Below are positions 42,882 through 52,118 of a stretch of 64,000 bases of DNA, piece by piece (the first letter of the stretch is position 1; each line of letters opens with the position of its first letter). This stretch comes from Mycobacterium sp. NBC_00419 (GTDB taxonomy: Bacteria; Actinomycetota; Actinomycetes; Mycobacteriales; Mycobacteriaceae). The notes beneath the pieces are model-generated. The model searched no databases. It was not told the DNA's origin and worked only from the letters and a program-made list of their open reading frames with translations. Made by a program: the position numbers and the translations under genes. The stretch covers positions 1-64,000 of the forward strand of contig NZ_CP107931.1 of NCBI RefSeq assembly GCF_036023875.1. The letters run 5' to 3'.

Positions 42882-43375
42882 ATGACGCGGACCAGGTACG
42901 GCGCCATGTCCTTGGTGCGCACGGGTGAGACCGCCACCGCGGTGTCGGTGACCTCCAGCATCTGACCGTTACCGAGGAACATCGACACGCTCTGAGTGCC
43001 GTCGGGTCCGTAGAAGATCAGGTCGCCAGGAAGCGCCTGGTCGGCCGTGACGCGCTGGCCCACGTTGTACATGTCACCCGAGGAACGCGGCAGCTTCGCG
43101 CCGACGCCGGCGTAGACGTACTGGATCAGGCCCGAGGAATCGAAACCGACCGTCGTGGCGCCCGCCCCCTTCCCGAGGGTGGGACCGGTGATGTCGCCAC
43201 CGGCCCACGAGTACGGAACCCCGCGCTGGGCCAGTCCGCGGTCGATGACGATTTTGACGTACTGATCGCGGCTCACCGGCGCGGCGCCGGCCGTTGCCGA
43301 CACCAAGCCCGGGATCGCCAGCAACACGGCCAGGCTGATCGCAATGGCATACAGGCTGGCACACAGGCGCTTCAT
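42875..43375 (-). CDS. ripD: RipD-like secreted NlpC/P60 protein without catalytic residues
   Basis: This 166-aa protein has a Sec signal (about 1-32). The NlpC/P60 core is clear (RGVPYSWAGGDITGPTLG, then LPGDLIFYGPDG). The catalytic Cys position reads FDSSGLIQYVY (Ser for Cys) and the His position reads SVSMFLGNG (Ser for His). This matches M. tuberculosis RipD, known as a non-catalytic peptidoglycan binder. It lacks the extended C-terminal tail of RipD. Most likely a cell-wall-binding protein, not a hydrolase. Confidence 0.82.
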   Translation of the reverse strand: MKRLCASLYAIAISLAVLLAIPGLVSATAGAAPVSRDQYVKIVIDRGLAQRGVPYSWAGGDITGPTLGKGAGATTVGFDSSGLIQYVYAGVGAKLPRSSGDMYNVGQRVTADQALPGDLIFYGPDGTQSVSMFLGNGQMLEVTDTAVAVSPVRTKDMAPYLVRVIA

Positions 43376-43713
43376 CTTCTGACTCCATCTCCTACGGGCC
43401 TGCCGATGATCTGGTGATGCGACCGCAGGCCGAACTTCATATCCCCCGTGCTGCGAACGCCTCAGGAGCAAATTCCCTCGGTGTTCACACACTTCACTTC
43501 TGTCACTTCTACAGCAAACATCCTGGCGGCGGCTACCCGGATTTTTCGCTGAGCAGGCGTTTTGTCCGAACCGTGACGCAACGGTGTCCTCAGCGCTGTC
43601 CAATATTGGCCAAACAGTTGCGATTTCGGACGGTGTGCCGACTGCGCCGTTGGCGCTCAGCGTGTTTGAGAACTCCGGCCCACCGGGTCTGGTGGGTGCC
43701 TATGCTGTGCGCC
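43376..43713. other. Divergent promoter region of RipD-like and SRPBCC genes
   Basis: These 338 bp hold no gene. From 43484 there are three direct repeats at a 9-bp period: TTCACACAC, TTCACTTCT, GTCACTTCT (43484-43510). Such phased direct repeats resemble response-regulator sites and lie about 110 bp from the RipD-like start. No riboswitch fold was recognised. Confidence 0.5.
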
Positions 43714-44202
43714 ATGGCGCAGCCCGTAGTCGAGGTGTCTACCGAGATCGCAGCGCCGATCGAAAGGGTCTGGGAGCTGGTGAGCGACATCACCCTGATG
43801 CCCCCGCTGAGCACCGAACTCCAGAGTGTTCGCTGGGCCGACAGCTTCGATGCGCCCTGCCTCGGCGCCCAGTTCCTGGGCACCAACCGCCACGAGGCCG
43901 TGGGGGTGTGGACCACCCGCTCGCACATCACCGTCTTCGAGCCGCCGCGAACCTTCGAATGGACGGTCGGCGACCCCGAGGGACCGGCTGCGATCTGGCG
44001 GTTCGACTTGTCGCCAGCAACCAACGGGACGCGACTGCGCTACTCGTCGCGCCTGGGCACGGGAAAGTCCGGCGTCACCATGATGATCGAGCGGGAGCCG
44101 CAGCGCGCCGCCGAGATCGTGGATACGAGGATGGAACAGTTCCGGCAGTCGATGACGGTCGTGGTGGCCGGGGTTAAGGCCCTCGCGGAGACGGAGCCCT
44201 AG
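43714..44202 (+). CDS. SRPBCC-domain protein
   Basis: This 162-aa START/Bet-v1-fold protein begins VEVSTEIAAPIERVWELVSD and ends with a long C-terminal helix (about 125-160). Such mycobacterial proteins bind or process hydrophobic ligands, but most are unassigned. The ATG at 43714 opens the domain. Its stop shares CTAG with the stop of the opposing membrane-protein gene. Confidence 0.82.
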   Translation: MAQPVVEVSTEIAAPIERVWELVSDITLMPPLSTELQSVRWADSFDAPCLGAQFLGTNRHEAVGVWTTRSHITVFEPPRTFEWTVGDPEGPAAIWRFDLSPATNGTRLRYSSRLGTGKSGVTMMIEREPQRAAEIVDTRMEQFRQSMTVVVAGVKALAETEP

Positions 44203-44978
44203 CGGGCGCGGTCGCGAACCCGATAGGTCGACGGCCACGACTTTCGGGTGTCGTCGCCGGTGAGTGCCATACCCATGCCGCCGACCTTGACGTCGTAGGC
44301 CTCTTTACCCGCGCCCACCTCGCGATTGGCATGCTCTTGCGCGAGGTAGTACAGCTCGTCGATGGCGGCCTCACTGTAGGCCACGAACGACGTCTCGCGA
44401 ATCACGTTGTCCGGCACGGTCATCCTGTCGGGAAGCAGCCGTGAGGCCAGTGCGGCCAGGCCCAGCAGCGCGAACGGGATGACCCAGTAGCAGAGGAAGG
44501 ACAGCGGCGTCCTGGTGTCGAGGATGGTCGCGTCGCCCTGCACGATGGGAGGGATGGCCGACGACACCGTCATCGCGCCGAAGGCGGCGACCCAGATCCA
44601 GGTCAACGTGGTGGTGATGCGTCCGAACAGTTCGCTGTTGACCACATCGTCGGGCCGGCCGGCCGCGGCGAACTCGCGGACGAACGGCTTGCCGACGAGG
44701 ACGCCGACGAGTGCCACCAGGAAGATGCCGACGTTGCTCAGCGGCTGAATCCACCGCTCCATGAACGACTGACTGACCGTGAAGGTCAGGATCGCCAGCA
44801 CCGAGAAGGTTGCGACAGCGCCGATTTCGAACGTGAGCCCCGGCGCCTTCTTCACCCGTCCGAGCACGAGCCCGGCGATCGCGGTGCCCAGGGCGACCAG
44901 CACCGCGGTGTCGAACGGAACATTGCCGACCAGGACCCAGTACACGATCCACGGCGCGAACCCGACGAGTATGCCCAC
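44199..44978 (-). CDS. Multi-pass membrane protein of unknown function
   Basis: About 259 aa from the GTG at 44978. Five or six hydrophobic helices are visible (for example ILVGFAPWIVYWVLVG, TAVLVALGTAIAGLVLG, VGIFLVALVGVLVG, PFALLGLAALASRLL). It ends in a soluble tail of roughly 70 residues with DELYYLAQEHANREVG. The frame is open to 45032 but would then overlap the divergent transporter gene. No family recognised. Confidence 0.6.
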   Translation of the reverse strand: MGILVGFAPWIVYWVLVGNVPFDTAVLVALGTAIAGLVLGRVKKAPGLTFEIGAVATFSVLAILTFTVSQSFMERWIQPLSNVGIFLVALVGVLVGKPFVREFAAAGRPDDVVNSELFGRITTTLTWIWVAAFGAMTVSSAIPPIVQGDATILDTRTPLSFLCYWVIPFALLGLAALASRLLPDRMTVPDNVIRETSFVAYSEAAIDELYYLAQEHANREVGAGKEAYDVKVGGMGMALTGDDTRKSWPSTYRVRDRAR

Positions 44979-45022
44979 GGCTGTCGAGTGTATTGCGGTA
45001 CCACTTGTGGGTACCCGACGCC

Positions 45023-45841
45023 GTGAGCACAACGAGCCAGCGCCAACTCGGCGAGTCAGACAGTCCGATCGAGGACGAACTCGAAGAAGCCTTCGGCCGG
45101 ATGGTGGAGGAGGGCAGCCAGCGTCTGCACCGCACCTGGCGGGAGGTGCTGGTGACGGGGTTCTTCGGTGGCACCGAGGTGGCGATGGGAGTCCTGGCGT
45201 ATCTGTCGGTACTCGCGCAGACCCACAATCAGCTGTTGGCGGGCCTGGCGTTCTCGATCGGGTTCCTCGCGCTGCTGCTCGGGCGCAGCGAGCTGTTCAC
45301 CGAGGGGTTCTTAGTCCCGGTGACGACGGTGGCGGCCAAGCGGGCCAGCTTTGGCCAGCTGCTCAAGCTGTGGTGCGGCACGCTGGCCGCGAACCTGCTC
45401 GGCGGCTGGGTGATCATGGCGCTGATCATGGCGGCGCTGCCGAACCTGGCCGAGCAGACCATCGAGTCGGCCGAGCACTTCGCCACGGCGCCGCTGTCGG
45501 TGCAGACCGCGGCGCTGGCGGTGCTCGGCGGCATGGTCATCACGCTGATGACGCGGATGCAGCACGGAACCGATTCGGTACCCGGCAAGATCGCGGCCGC
45601 GGTGGCCGGGGCGTTCCTGCTCGCCGGTCTCACGCTGTTCCACTCGATACTGGACTCGCTGCTCATCTTCGGCGCGCTGATCACCGGTGACGCTCCGTTC
45701 GGCTACGCCGACTGGCTGGGCTGGTTCGGCTATACGGTGGTCGGCAACATCGTCGGCGGGTTGGTCCTGGTGACCCTGCTGCGGTTGCTGCGCAGCAAGG
45801 AACGGCTCAAGGACGAGCGCCGGCAAGTGGAGCAGGAGTGA
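45023..45841 (+). CDS. Formate/nitrite transporter family (FNT) channel
   Basis: This 272-aa protein has a polar N-terminus, then six membrane helices. Characteristic FNT parts are GRSELFTEGFLVPVTT (about 92-107) and GTLAANLLGGWVIM. Pentameric FNT channels pass formate, nitrite or hydrosulfide. GTG start. Divergent from the unknown membrane protein across 44 bp. Confidence 0.85.
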   Translation: MSTTSQRQLGESDSPIEDELEEAFGRMVEEGSQRLHRTWREVLVTGFFGGTEVAMGVLAYLSVLAQTHNQLLAGLAFSIGFLALLLGRSELFTEGFLVPVTTVAAKRASFGQLLKLWCGTLAANLLGGWVIMALIMAALPNLAEQTIESAEHFATAPLSVQTAALAVLGGMVITLMTRMQHGTDSVPGKIAAAVAGAFLLAGLTLFHSILDSLLIFGALITGDAPFGYADWLGWFGYTVVGNIVGGLVLVTLLRLLRSKERLKDERRQVEQE

Positions 45842-45847
45842 CCGCGA

Positions 45848-47443
45848 CTACTCCCCTGCCGAGCCCAGGACGAGCATCGCGACATGCAGCGACGCCCGCG
45901 ACTCGGCGTCGTTGAGATCGAGGCCGACGATCCGCTCGAGTGCGTCGAGTCGCGAGTACAGCGTGGGCCGCGACATGTGCAATGTGCGCGCCAGCTCGGC
46001 CTTGTTGCCGCCGGCATCGAGGAAGGCGCGCAGCAGGTCGAAGGTGTCGTCGCCGTGGGTGGCCCGGTGCGCCAGCAGGCCGGCCAACTCCGTCTCCGCG
46101 AAGGCCTGCACCCGGGGATCCGAGCGGATCAGCGAGATCAGGCCGCGCAGCCGGACGTCGGCGGAACGATGGAAAGGCTTGTCGTGCAACGGCATCGACA
46201 TGGCGACTTCGGCCACGTGACCGGCTTCGCGCAATCCGCCGACGGCGTCGATGAGGCGGCTCGATTCGGGTCCGGCGCCGATCACGCAGTCGCTCACACC
46301 GTCGAGTCGCAGCACCGCGCGGCGGATCTCCGCGCACACCAGCGTCAGTGCCGCCTCCAGCGAACCGGGCTGGTAGCTGGCCCGCTGCGGCGCCAGGACC
46401 AGGTCGATCTGGCCGTCGTCGCGGGTGGCGGCCAGCCCGGTATGACCGGCCGCGCGCACCGCGTGCATGATCGCGTCCAGCGTGCGCACCCGGCGCTGCT
46501 GAACCACCACCTGATCGGCGGCGGCAGTTTCTCGAAGGCGCGCCGCCATCGGCACGTAGGTCAGCGCAGGACGCAGCCCCAAGGCGTGGGCCCGTGCGGT
46601 TGCCTCCGCCTCGTCGACGATGCGCCCCCGGCGAAGGTCGTCCACCAGGCCGCTCTGTGCCCGCAACTCCAGTGACGTCCGGTTCTGCTCGACCATGCGG
46701 TGCAGGGCCAGCGCCTGGGCCGCCCGCTCCAGCGTGGTCACCGTCCGGGAATCGGGGTCGACGACAGCCGGCGCGATCAGCCGGCCCCACACCTCGCGGT
46801 ACGGCCCGACCGGTCGCGCGGTCCACGAATGCGGGCCGGCAAGCCGGGACCGGCGTTCCCAGTCCGACAACAGTTGCGAAGTCGGGACCCCGCGGGCGGC
46901 GAAGGCGAGCACCTGGCGGTTGAGGTCCTCCAAGACGACCGGCGTCTCGAGCATGTCCGCGGTGGCGGCGATGATCTGGTCGATCGAGGCCCTGCGCATG
47001 CTCAGCGCGGTGAAGGCCTCGTGCACCCGCTGGGCATACGCCACCTCGGCGTACTGGTCGGCGACGATCCGTCGGTGGACATCCTCGGTGACGTCGACGA
47101 AGCGCACCGGGCGGTGCAGCACGATGACCGGAAACGCCAGCTCGGCGCCCGACCGCACGACCGACTCCGGAACCTCCTGGACGTGCAGCCCGAGTTCGAT
47201 CACCACACCCACCGCACCGGCGGCGGCCAACCCGGGCAGATAGCCGTCGCGCACCTGCGGGTCGGCCAGCGCCTGGCCCGTCGTCAGCACCAACTCGCCC
47301 CCGGTCAGCAGACCGGACAAGTCGGCGAGGTCACTGACGTGCACCCAGCGCACAGGGACGTCCAACGGGCCGGCGCAGACCACCTCCGGCTCGCCGGCGC
47401 GCAGCGCCGGGAGGTCGAGAACTTCCTGGAGCGTCGGTTGCAC
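45848..47443 (-). CDS. PucR-family transcriptional regulator
   Basis: This 531-aa protein has an N-terminal PucR ligand-sensing domain (about 1-130, with WVHVSDLADLSGLLTGGELVL), a middle domain, and a C-terminal helix-turn-helix (LRAFLDAGGNKAELARTLHMSRPTLYSRLDALERIVG, about 470-506). It is divergent from mmsA and a class III aminotransferase. PucR-type GabR activates gabTDP in Corynebacterium, so control of beta-alanine or GABA catabolism is likely. The GTG start has no ribosome site; the gene seems leaderless (see the palindrome just upstream). Confidence 0.9.
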   Translation of the reverse strand: MQPTLQEVLDLPALRAGEPEVVCAGPLDVPVRWVHVSDLADLSGLLTGGELVLTTGQALADPQVRDGYLPGLAAAGAVGVVIELGLHVQEVPESVVRSGAELAFPVIVLHRPVRFVDVTEDVHRRIVADQYAEVAYAQRVHEAFTALSMRRASIDQIIAATADMLETPVVLEDLNRQVLAFAARGVPTSQLLSDWERRSRLAGPHSWTARPVGPYREVWGRLIAPAVVDPDSRTVTTLERAAQALALHRMVEQNRTSLELRAQSGLVDDLRRGRIVDEAEATARAHALGLRPALTYVPMAARLRETAAADQVVVQQRRVRTLDAIMHAVRAAGHTGLAATRDDGQIDLVLAPQRASYQPGSLEAALTLVCAEIRRAVLRLDGVSDCVIGAGPESSRLIDAVGGLREAGHVAEVAMSMPLHDKPFHRSADVRLRGLISLIRSDPRVQAFAETELAGLLAHRATHGDDTFDLLRAFLDAGGNKAELARTLHMSRPTLYSRLDALERIVGLDLNDAESRASLHVAMLVLGSAGE

Positions 47444-47457
47444 TTACACAGTGTAAG
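47443..47457. promoter_or_regulatory. Palindrome carrying -10 of leaderless PucR gene
   Basis: CTTACACAGTGTAAG is a perfect 7-1-7 inverted repeat. On the minus strand it contains TACACT, six bases before the GTG start codon, the spacing of a -10 box in a leaderless mycobacterial transcript. Binding here would block the promoter, so autorepression is likely. Confidence 0.6.
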
Positions 47458-47523
47458 AGTTCAGCGGCAGATGCATACATACTGTCGGCGGTGAGGTGGG
47501 ACTGGGCCGTTGAGAATCAATGC

Positions 47524-49041
47524 ATGACCCTCGCAGCGCCCAACACCCGCGTCCGCACCATCGCCCACTGGGCCGACGGCAAGTCCTTCGCCGGCAGCAG
47601 CGACCGCACCGCACCCGTCACCAACCCGGCCACCGGCCAGGTGACCGGCCAGGTCGCCCTGGCCGACGTCGCCGACGCACGCGCCGTCATCGAGGCCGCG
47701 CGCGCCGCCTTCCCGGGCTGGCGGGATACCTCGATCGCCAAGCGCACCACGATCCTGTTCGCGTTCCGCGAACTGCTCAACGCCCGCAAGCAGGAGTTGG
47801 CCGAGCTCATCACCGCCGAGCACGGCAAGGTGCTCTCCGACGCACTCGGAGAGGTCAGCCGCGGCCAGGAAGTCGTCGAATTCGCCTGCGGTATCGCACA
47901 TCTGCTCAAGGGCGGCATGACAGAGAACGCCTCGACCAACGTCGACGTGGCCTCGATCCGCCAGCCGCTGGGGCCGGTGGCCGTCATCTCTCCGTTCAAC
48001 TTCCCGGCCATGGTGCCGATGTGGTTCTTCCCCATCGCGATCGCCGCCGGTAACACCGTGGTGCTCAAGCCGTCCGAGAAGGACCCGTCGGCGTCGCTGT
48101 GGATCGCCAACCTGTGGGCCGAGGCCGGCCTGCCCGCCGGTGTGTTCAACGTGCTGCAGGGCGACAAGGTCGCCGTCGACGAACTGCTGACCAACCCGGC
48201 GATCAAGGCAGTGTCGTTCGTCGGATCCACCCCGATCGCGCAGTACGTCTACTCGACCGGAACCTTGCACGGCAAGCGGGTGCAGGCCCTCGGCGGAGCG
48301 AAGAACCACGCCCTGATCCTGCCCGACGCCGACCTGGATCTGGCCGCCGATGCCATGGTCAACGCCGGGTTCGGTTCGGCAGGCGAGCGCTGCATGGCCA
48401 TCTCGGCCGCCGTGGCCGTCGGTCCGATCGCCGACGAGCTGGTCGCCAAGATCGCCGAGCGCACCAAGACGCTCAAGATCGGCGACGGCACCCAGGATTC
48501 CGACATGGGCCCGCTGGTCACCAAGGTGCACCGGGACAAGGTGGCCTCCTACATCGACGCCGGCGAGGCCGACGGCGCCACGATCGTCGTCGACGGCCGC
48601 GGAGTGTCCGCCAACGGTGACCAGGACGGCTTCTGGCTCGGCCCGACGCTGATCGACCACGTCACCCCCGAGATGAGCGTCTACACCGACGAGATCTTCG
48701 GACCCGTGCTGTCGGTGGTCCGGGTGGACACCTACGACGAGGCGCTGGAGTTGATCAACTCCAACCCCTACGGCAACGGCACCGCGATCTTCACCAACGA
48801 CGGCGGCGCCGCGCGGCGCTTCCAGAACGAGGTCGAGGTCGGCATGGTCGGCATCAACGTGCCGATCCCGGTGCCGACGGCCTACTACAGTTTCGGTGGG
48901 TGGAAGTCGTCGTTGTTCGGTGACACCCACGCCCACGGATCCGAGGGAGTGCACTTCTTCACCCGCGGCAAGGTCGTCACCACCCGGTGGCTCGACCCCA
49001 GCCACGGTGGCATCAATCTCGGCTTCCCCCAGAACAACTGA
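47524..49041 (+). CDS. mmsA: CoA-acylating (methyl)malonate-semialdehyde dehydrogenase
   Basis: This 505-aa aldehyde dehydrogenase of the MmsA class has catalytic Cys290 in GSAGERCMA, PFNFPAMVPMWFFPIAIA and the IPVPTAYYSFGGWK element typical of CoA-acylating members. It converts methylmalonate semialdehyde to propionyl-CoA or malonate semialdehyde to acetyl-CoA. The next gene, 23 bp later, is a class III aminotransferase, a pairing known for beta-alanine degradation. ATG at 47524 is preferred over one 11 codons upstream. Confidence 0.92.
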   Translation: MTLAAPNTRVRTIAHWADGKSFAGSSDRTAPVTNPATGQVTGQVALADVADARAVIEAARAAFPGWRDTSIAKRTTILFAFRELLNARKQELAELITAEHGKVLSDALGEVSRGQEVVEFACGIAHLLKGGMTENASTNVDVASIRQPLGPVAVISPFNFPAMVPMWFFPIAIAAGNTVVLKPSEKDPSASLWIANLWAEAGLPAGVFNVLQGDKVAVDELLTNPAIKAVSFVGSTPIAQYVYSTGTLHGKRVQALGGAKNHALILPDADLDLAADAMVNAGFGSAGERCMAISAAVAVGPIADELVAKIAERTKTLKIGDGTQDSDMGPLVTKVHRDKVASYIDAGEADGATIVVDGRGVSANGDQDGFWLGPTLIDHVTPEMSVYTDEIFGPVLSVVRVDTYDEALELINSNPYGNGTAIFTNDGGAARRFQNEVEVGMVGINVPIPVPTAYYSFGGWKSSLFGDTHAHGSEGVHFFTRGKVVTTRWLDPSHGGINLGFPQNN

Positions 49042-49064
49042 GCTCGAAAGAGGCACTCACTCAC

Positions 49065-50450
49065 ATGACTGCAACCGCTTCCCACCTGCTGCCCAGCGGC
49101 CAGGACCTCGAGACCGCCCGTGCCGAGGCCGCCCGTGCCTACGAGCTGGACCGCCAGCACGTCTTCCACTCCTGGTCGGCCCAGGCGCAGATCAAGCCGA
49201 TGACGGTCGTCGCCTCGGAGGGCTCCTACATCTGGGACGGTGAGGGCACCAAGCTGCTCGACTTCTCCGGCCAGCTGGTGTTCACCAACATCGGCCACCA
49301 GCACCCGAAGGTCGTCGCGGCGATCGCCGAGCAGGCAGCCAAGCTGTGCACCATCGCCCCGCAGCACGCCAATGCCGCGCGCTCGGAGGCCGCCCGCCTC
49401 ATCGCCGAGCGCACCCCCGGTGACCTGAACCGGGTGTTCTTCACCAACGGCGGCGCCGACGCCGTCGAGCACGCGGTGCGCATGGCCCGGCTGCACACCG
49501 GCCGGCGCAAGGTGCTCTCCCGCTACCGCTCGTACCACGGCGGTACCGACACCGCGATCAACCTCACCGGTGACCCGCGGCGCTACCCCAACGACTACGC
49601 CAGCGCCGGCGTCGTGCACTTCAACGGCCCGTTCCTGTACCGCTCGTCGTTCTACGCCGACAACGAGCAGCAGGAATCGCAGCGCGCGCTGGAGTACCTC
49701 GAGCGTCTCATCGCCCACGAGGGCCCGACCACCATCGCCGCGATCATCCTGGAGTCGGTGCCCGGCACCGCGGGCATCATGGTGCCCCCGCCCGGATACA
49801 TGGCCGGCGTGCGGGAGATCTGTGACCGGCACGGAATTGTGTTCATCGCCGATGAGGTGATGGCAGGCTTCGGTCGGACCGGAAAGTGGTTCGCCATCGA
49901 CCATTTCGACGTCGTGCCCGACCTCATGACGTTCGCCAAGGGCGTCACCTCCGGCTATGTGCCGCTCGGTGGCGTGGCCATCAATGACGCCATCTATGCC
50001 ACCTTCGCCGACCGCGCCTACCCGGGCGGGCTCACCTACTCAGGACACCCGCTGGCCTGTGCGGCAGCGGTCGCGACCATCAACGCGATGGAAGACGAGG
50101 GCATGGTGGCCAACGCAGCCCGGCTCGGCGAGAAGGTGCTCGGCCCGGGCCTGTACGAGCTGGCCTCCCGGCATCCCTCGGTGGGCGAGGTGCGCGGGCT
50201 CGGTGTGTTCTGGGCGATCGAACTCGTCGCCAACCAGGCCACCCGGGAACCGCTGGCACCCTACGGCGGATCGAGTGAGGCGATGAACGCCGTCATCGCC
50301 GCGTGCAAGTCCGGGGGCCTGCTGCCCTTCGCCAACTTCAACCGGATCCACGCGGTCCCGGCGTGCAACATCACCGACGCCGAGGTTGCCGAGGGTCTGG
50401 CGATCCTGGACAAGGCGCTCGACGTCGCCGACTCGTACGTGACCGGCTAA
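49065..50450 (+). CDS. Class III aminotransferase (probable beta-alanine/omega-amino acid:pyruvate)
   Basis: This 461-aa PLP enzyme has FIADEVMAGFGRTG and PLP lysine Lys292 in FAKGVTSGYVPLGG, the normal aminotransferase form, unlike the phospho-lyase-like enzymes elsewhere in the window. Its neighbours (mmsA, divergent PucR) suggest it makes malonate semialdehyde from beta-alanine. Other omega-amino acids or taurine remain possible. ATG at 49065 with GAAAGAGG upstream. Confidence 0.88.
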   Translation: MTATASHLLPSGQDLETARAEAARAYELDRQHVFHSWSAQAQIKPMTVVASEGSYIWDGEGTKLLDFSGQLVFTNIGHQHPKVVAAIAEQAAKLCTIAPQHANAARSEAARLIAERTPGDLNRVFFTNGGADAVEHAVRMARLHTGRRKVLSRYRSYHGGTDTAINLTGDPRRYPNDYASAGVVHFNGPFLYRSSFYADNEQQESQRALEYLERLIAHEGPTTIAAIILESVPGTAGIMVPPPGYMAGVREICDRHGIVFIADEVMAGFGRTGKWFAIDHFDVVPDLMTFAKGVTSGYVPLGGVAINDAIYATFADRAYPGGLTYSGHPLACAAAVATINAMEDEGMVANAARLGEKVLGPGLYELASRHPSVGEVRGLGVFWAIELVANQATREPLAPYGGSSEAMNAVIAACKSGGLLPFANFNRIHAVPACNITDAEVAEGLAILDKALDVADSYVTG

Positions 50451-50463
50451 GGGGTAGCGCCCC

Positions 50464-50814
50464 TCAGTACGGTGACGTGTGCTGGGTCAGGACGAACATC
50501 ACCAGTCCCAGGCACAGCAGCAGGTTGAGTGCGACGACGACCGCACCGATCACGATCAGCGACCGTGTCCACCGGTGGCGTTGTCTGCGACCACGTTTGG
50601 CCTGGCGCTTCTCCTCGAGCAGCTGGCTGGCGGTGAGCGCGAAGTTGACGTCGATCAACTCTGCTTCGCTGCTCGGCCGGCCCATCGCGATATGCCGCAG
50701 GCGCTCGGGAGTGATGTCGACACCCACTTCGGCGAACTGCCGACTGAGGCGTCTGGCCTGGCGGCGGCTGCAGGACCGGGCATCGAGTGTCGCCGGGGCC
50801 GACCAGGTCGTCAT
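50464..50814 (-). CDS. Small single-pass membrane protein
   Basis: This 116-aa protein has a soluble N-terminal part with RRQARRLSRQFAEVGVDITP, a basic stretch (EEKRQAKRGRRQRHRW) and a C-terminal membrane helix (about 84-110). Cytosolic N-terminus by charge. No known family; converges on the aminotransferase gene. Confidence 0.6.
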   Translation of the reverse strand: MTTWSAPATLDARSCSRRQARRLSRQFAEVGVDITPERLRHIAMGRPSSEAELIDVNFALTASQLLEEKRQAKRGRRQRHRWTRSLIVIGAVVVALNLLLCLGLVMFVLTQHTSPY

Positions 50815-50876
50815 AGCTTCCTGACTCTAGCGGCGACAGGCGCTCGAGGCGCCGGTATCACTGAGCGTGCCGCGGT

Positions 50877-52061
50877 TTACAGACCCGGCTGATCCTCGAT
50901 GATGCCGAGCCAGATCTGGGCAGCGTCCATGGCGACCTTCTCACTGATGAACGCGTGCTGGGTGCCGGTGTAGATGTCGCGGAAACCCCGCTCCAGCCGG
51001 CTGCCCTCCCGGATCGCCGTGGTGCCTGCCGCCAGGTGGGCCCACTCGGCACAGTTGCGTGCCACGTCGGTGGCGTACACGGCAGCGGCGCGCATGTCGG
51101 CCCGCAGCATCGGGGTGAGGTCCTCGCCGGCGCCGACGGCGGCTTCGGCGGCGCTGAACGCGTCCAGGATCAGCAGCCGGGCCGCCCGCCACGCCGAGAC
51201 GTTGTGTGCGAGGTCCTTCTGGAAGGTCGGACGGCTCGCCAGCGAGGCCATATCGCTCATCCGATACTTGGTGGCCGCCAGGGCCTGGACATCGTCGAGC
51301 ATGCTCTTGGCCACACCCAGCGCCCACGACGCGTGGCCCGCGGCGGTCACCGGCATCAGGCCCATCCGGGTGGCCGGGGAACTCCCCCGGTTCGGGATAC
51401 GGGAGAACAGCGGGAAGGTCCGGCTGGTGGGCACGAAGACGTCCTCGACGCTGTAGTCATACGAGCCGGTTCCCCGCAGGCCCTGGACATGCCAGCCGTC
51501 CTTGAACACGATCTCCTCGCGCGGGATCACGGCCACCTGCATGTCCGGGAGGCCGTCCTCGGCCATCCGCGGCTGGCCGTCGTCGAGCGGGAAGAAGCCC
51601 GCGCACACGTATTCCGAGTGGCCGGTGCCGGAGCCGAAACTCCACGACCCCGTCACCCGGTAGCCACCGTCGACCGCGGCGCCCTGGCCGTTGGGAAAGA
51701 ACTGCCCGCCCATCGTCACCTTGTTGTCGTTGGCGGTGAACACCTCGGCGAACCCGTCGTCCGGCAGGTACGCGGCGACCGCGAATGCCGAGGGCAGGTT
51801 GGCGATGCCGATCCAGCCGAAGGATCCGTCCTGCCACGCCATCTCGATCCATGTCTCGATCATCTCGGCGAAGGTGGGTTCGACCCCGCCGGCTTCGACG
51901 GGGTTGAACGACGACATCAGGCCGCTGCCCCACATCTCCTCGACGATCGCCGGCGACATGGTGCGCAACTGCTCGGACTCGGCGGCCCGGGCGGCCACCA
52001 GATCGCGCATCCCCCGCGCGACGGTCAGGACCTGATCCCCCGCTTCGACAGTCGACGTCAC
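50877..52061 (-). CDS. Acyl-CoA dehydrogenase-fold flavoprotein (possible group D monooxygenase)
   Basis: This 394-aa protein has the acyl-CoA dehydrogenase fold: helical N-terminus, GGYRVTGSWSFGSGTGHSEY (about 126-145), VQGLRGTGSYDYSVEDVFVP and a C-terminal four-helix bundle. The sequence is nearer to flavin-dependent hydroxylases of the HsaA/DszC kind than to fatty-acid dehydrogenases, so it may use reduced flavin and oxygen. Reductase partner not visible nearby. GTG start after GGAGAACTTCA. Confidence 0.8.
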   Translation of the reverse strand: MTSTVEAGDQVLTVARGMRDLVAARAAESEQLRTMSPAIVEEMWGSGLMSSFNPVEAGGVEPTFAEMIETWIEMAWQDGSFGWIGIANLPSAFAVAAYLPDDGFAEVFTANDNKVTMGGQFFPNGQGAAVDGGYRVTGSWSFGSGTGHSEYVCAGFFPLDDGQPRMAEDGLPDMQVAVIPREEIVFKDGWHVQGLRGTGSYDYSVEDVFVPTSRTFPLFSRIPNRGSSPATRMGLMPVTAAGHASWALGVAKSMLDDVQALAATKYRMSDMASLASRPTFQKDLAHNVSAWRAARLLILDAFSAAEAAVGAGEDLTPMLRADMRAAAVYATDVARNCAEWAHLAAGTTAIREGSRLERGFRDIYTGTQHAFISEKVAMDAAQIWLGIIEDQPGL

Positions 52062-52118
52062 TGAAGTTCTCCGATCTTGACGCGGTGGGCTGCACGGCAG
52101 TGAACAACCTTGAAAAAC

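Noticed and set aside
43376..43600. c-di-AMP (ydaO-type) riboswitch ahead of the RipD-like gene
   Set aside because: This class often precedes actinobacterial cell-wall hydrolase genes, but I could not find its conserved segments here.
47461..49056. Open frame of 531 codons antisense to mmsA
   Set aside because: It lies fully opposite a gene with clear motifs and has no recognisable domain; long antisense frames are usual in GC-rich codon-biased DNA.
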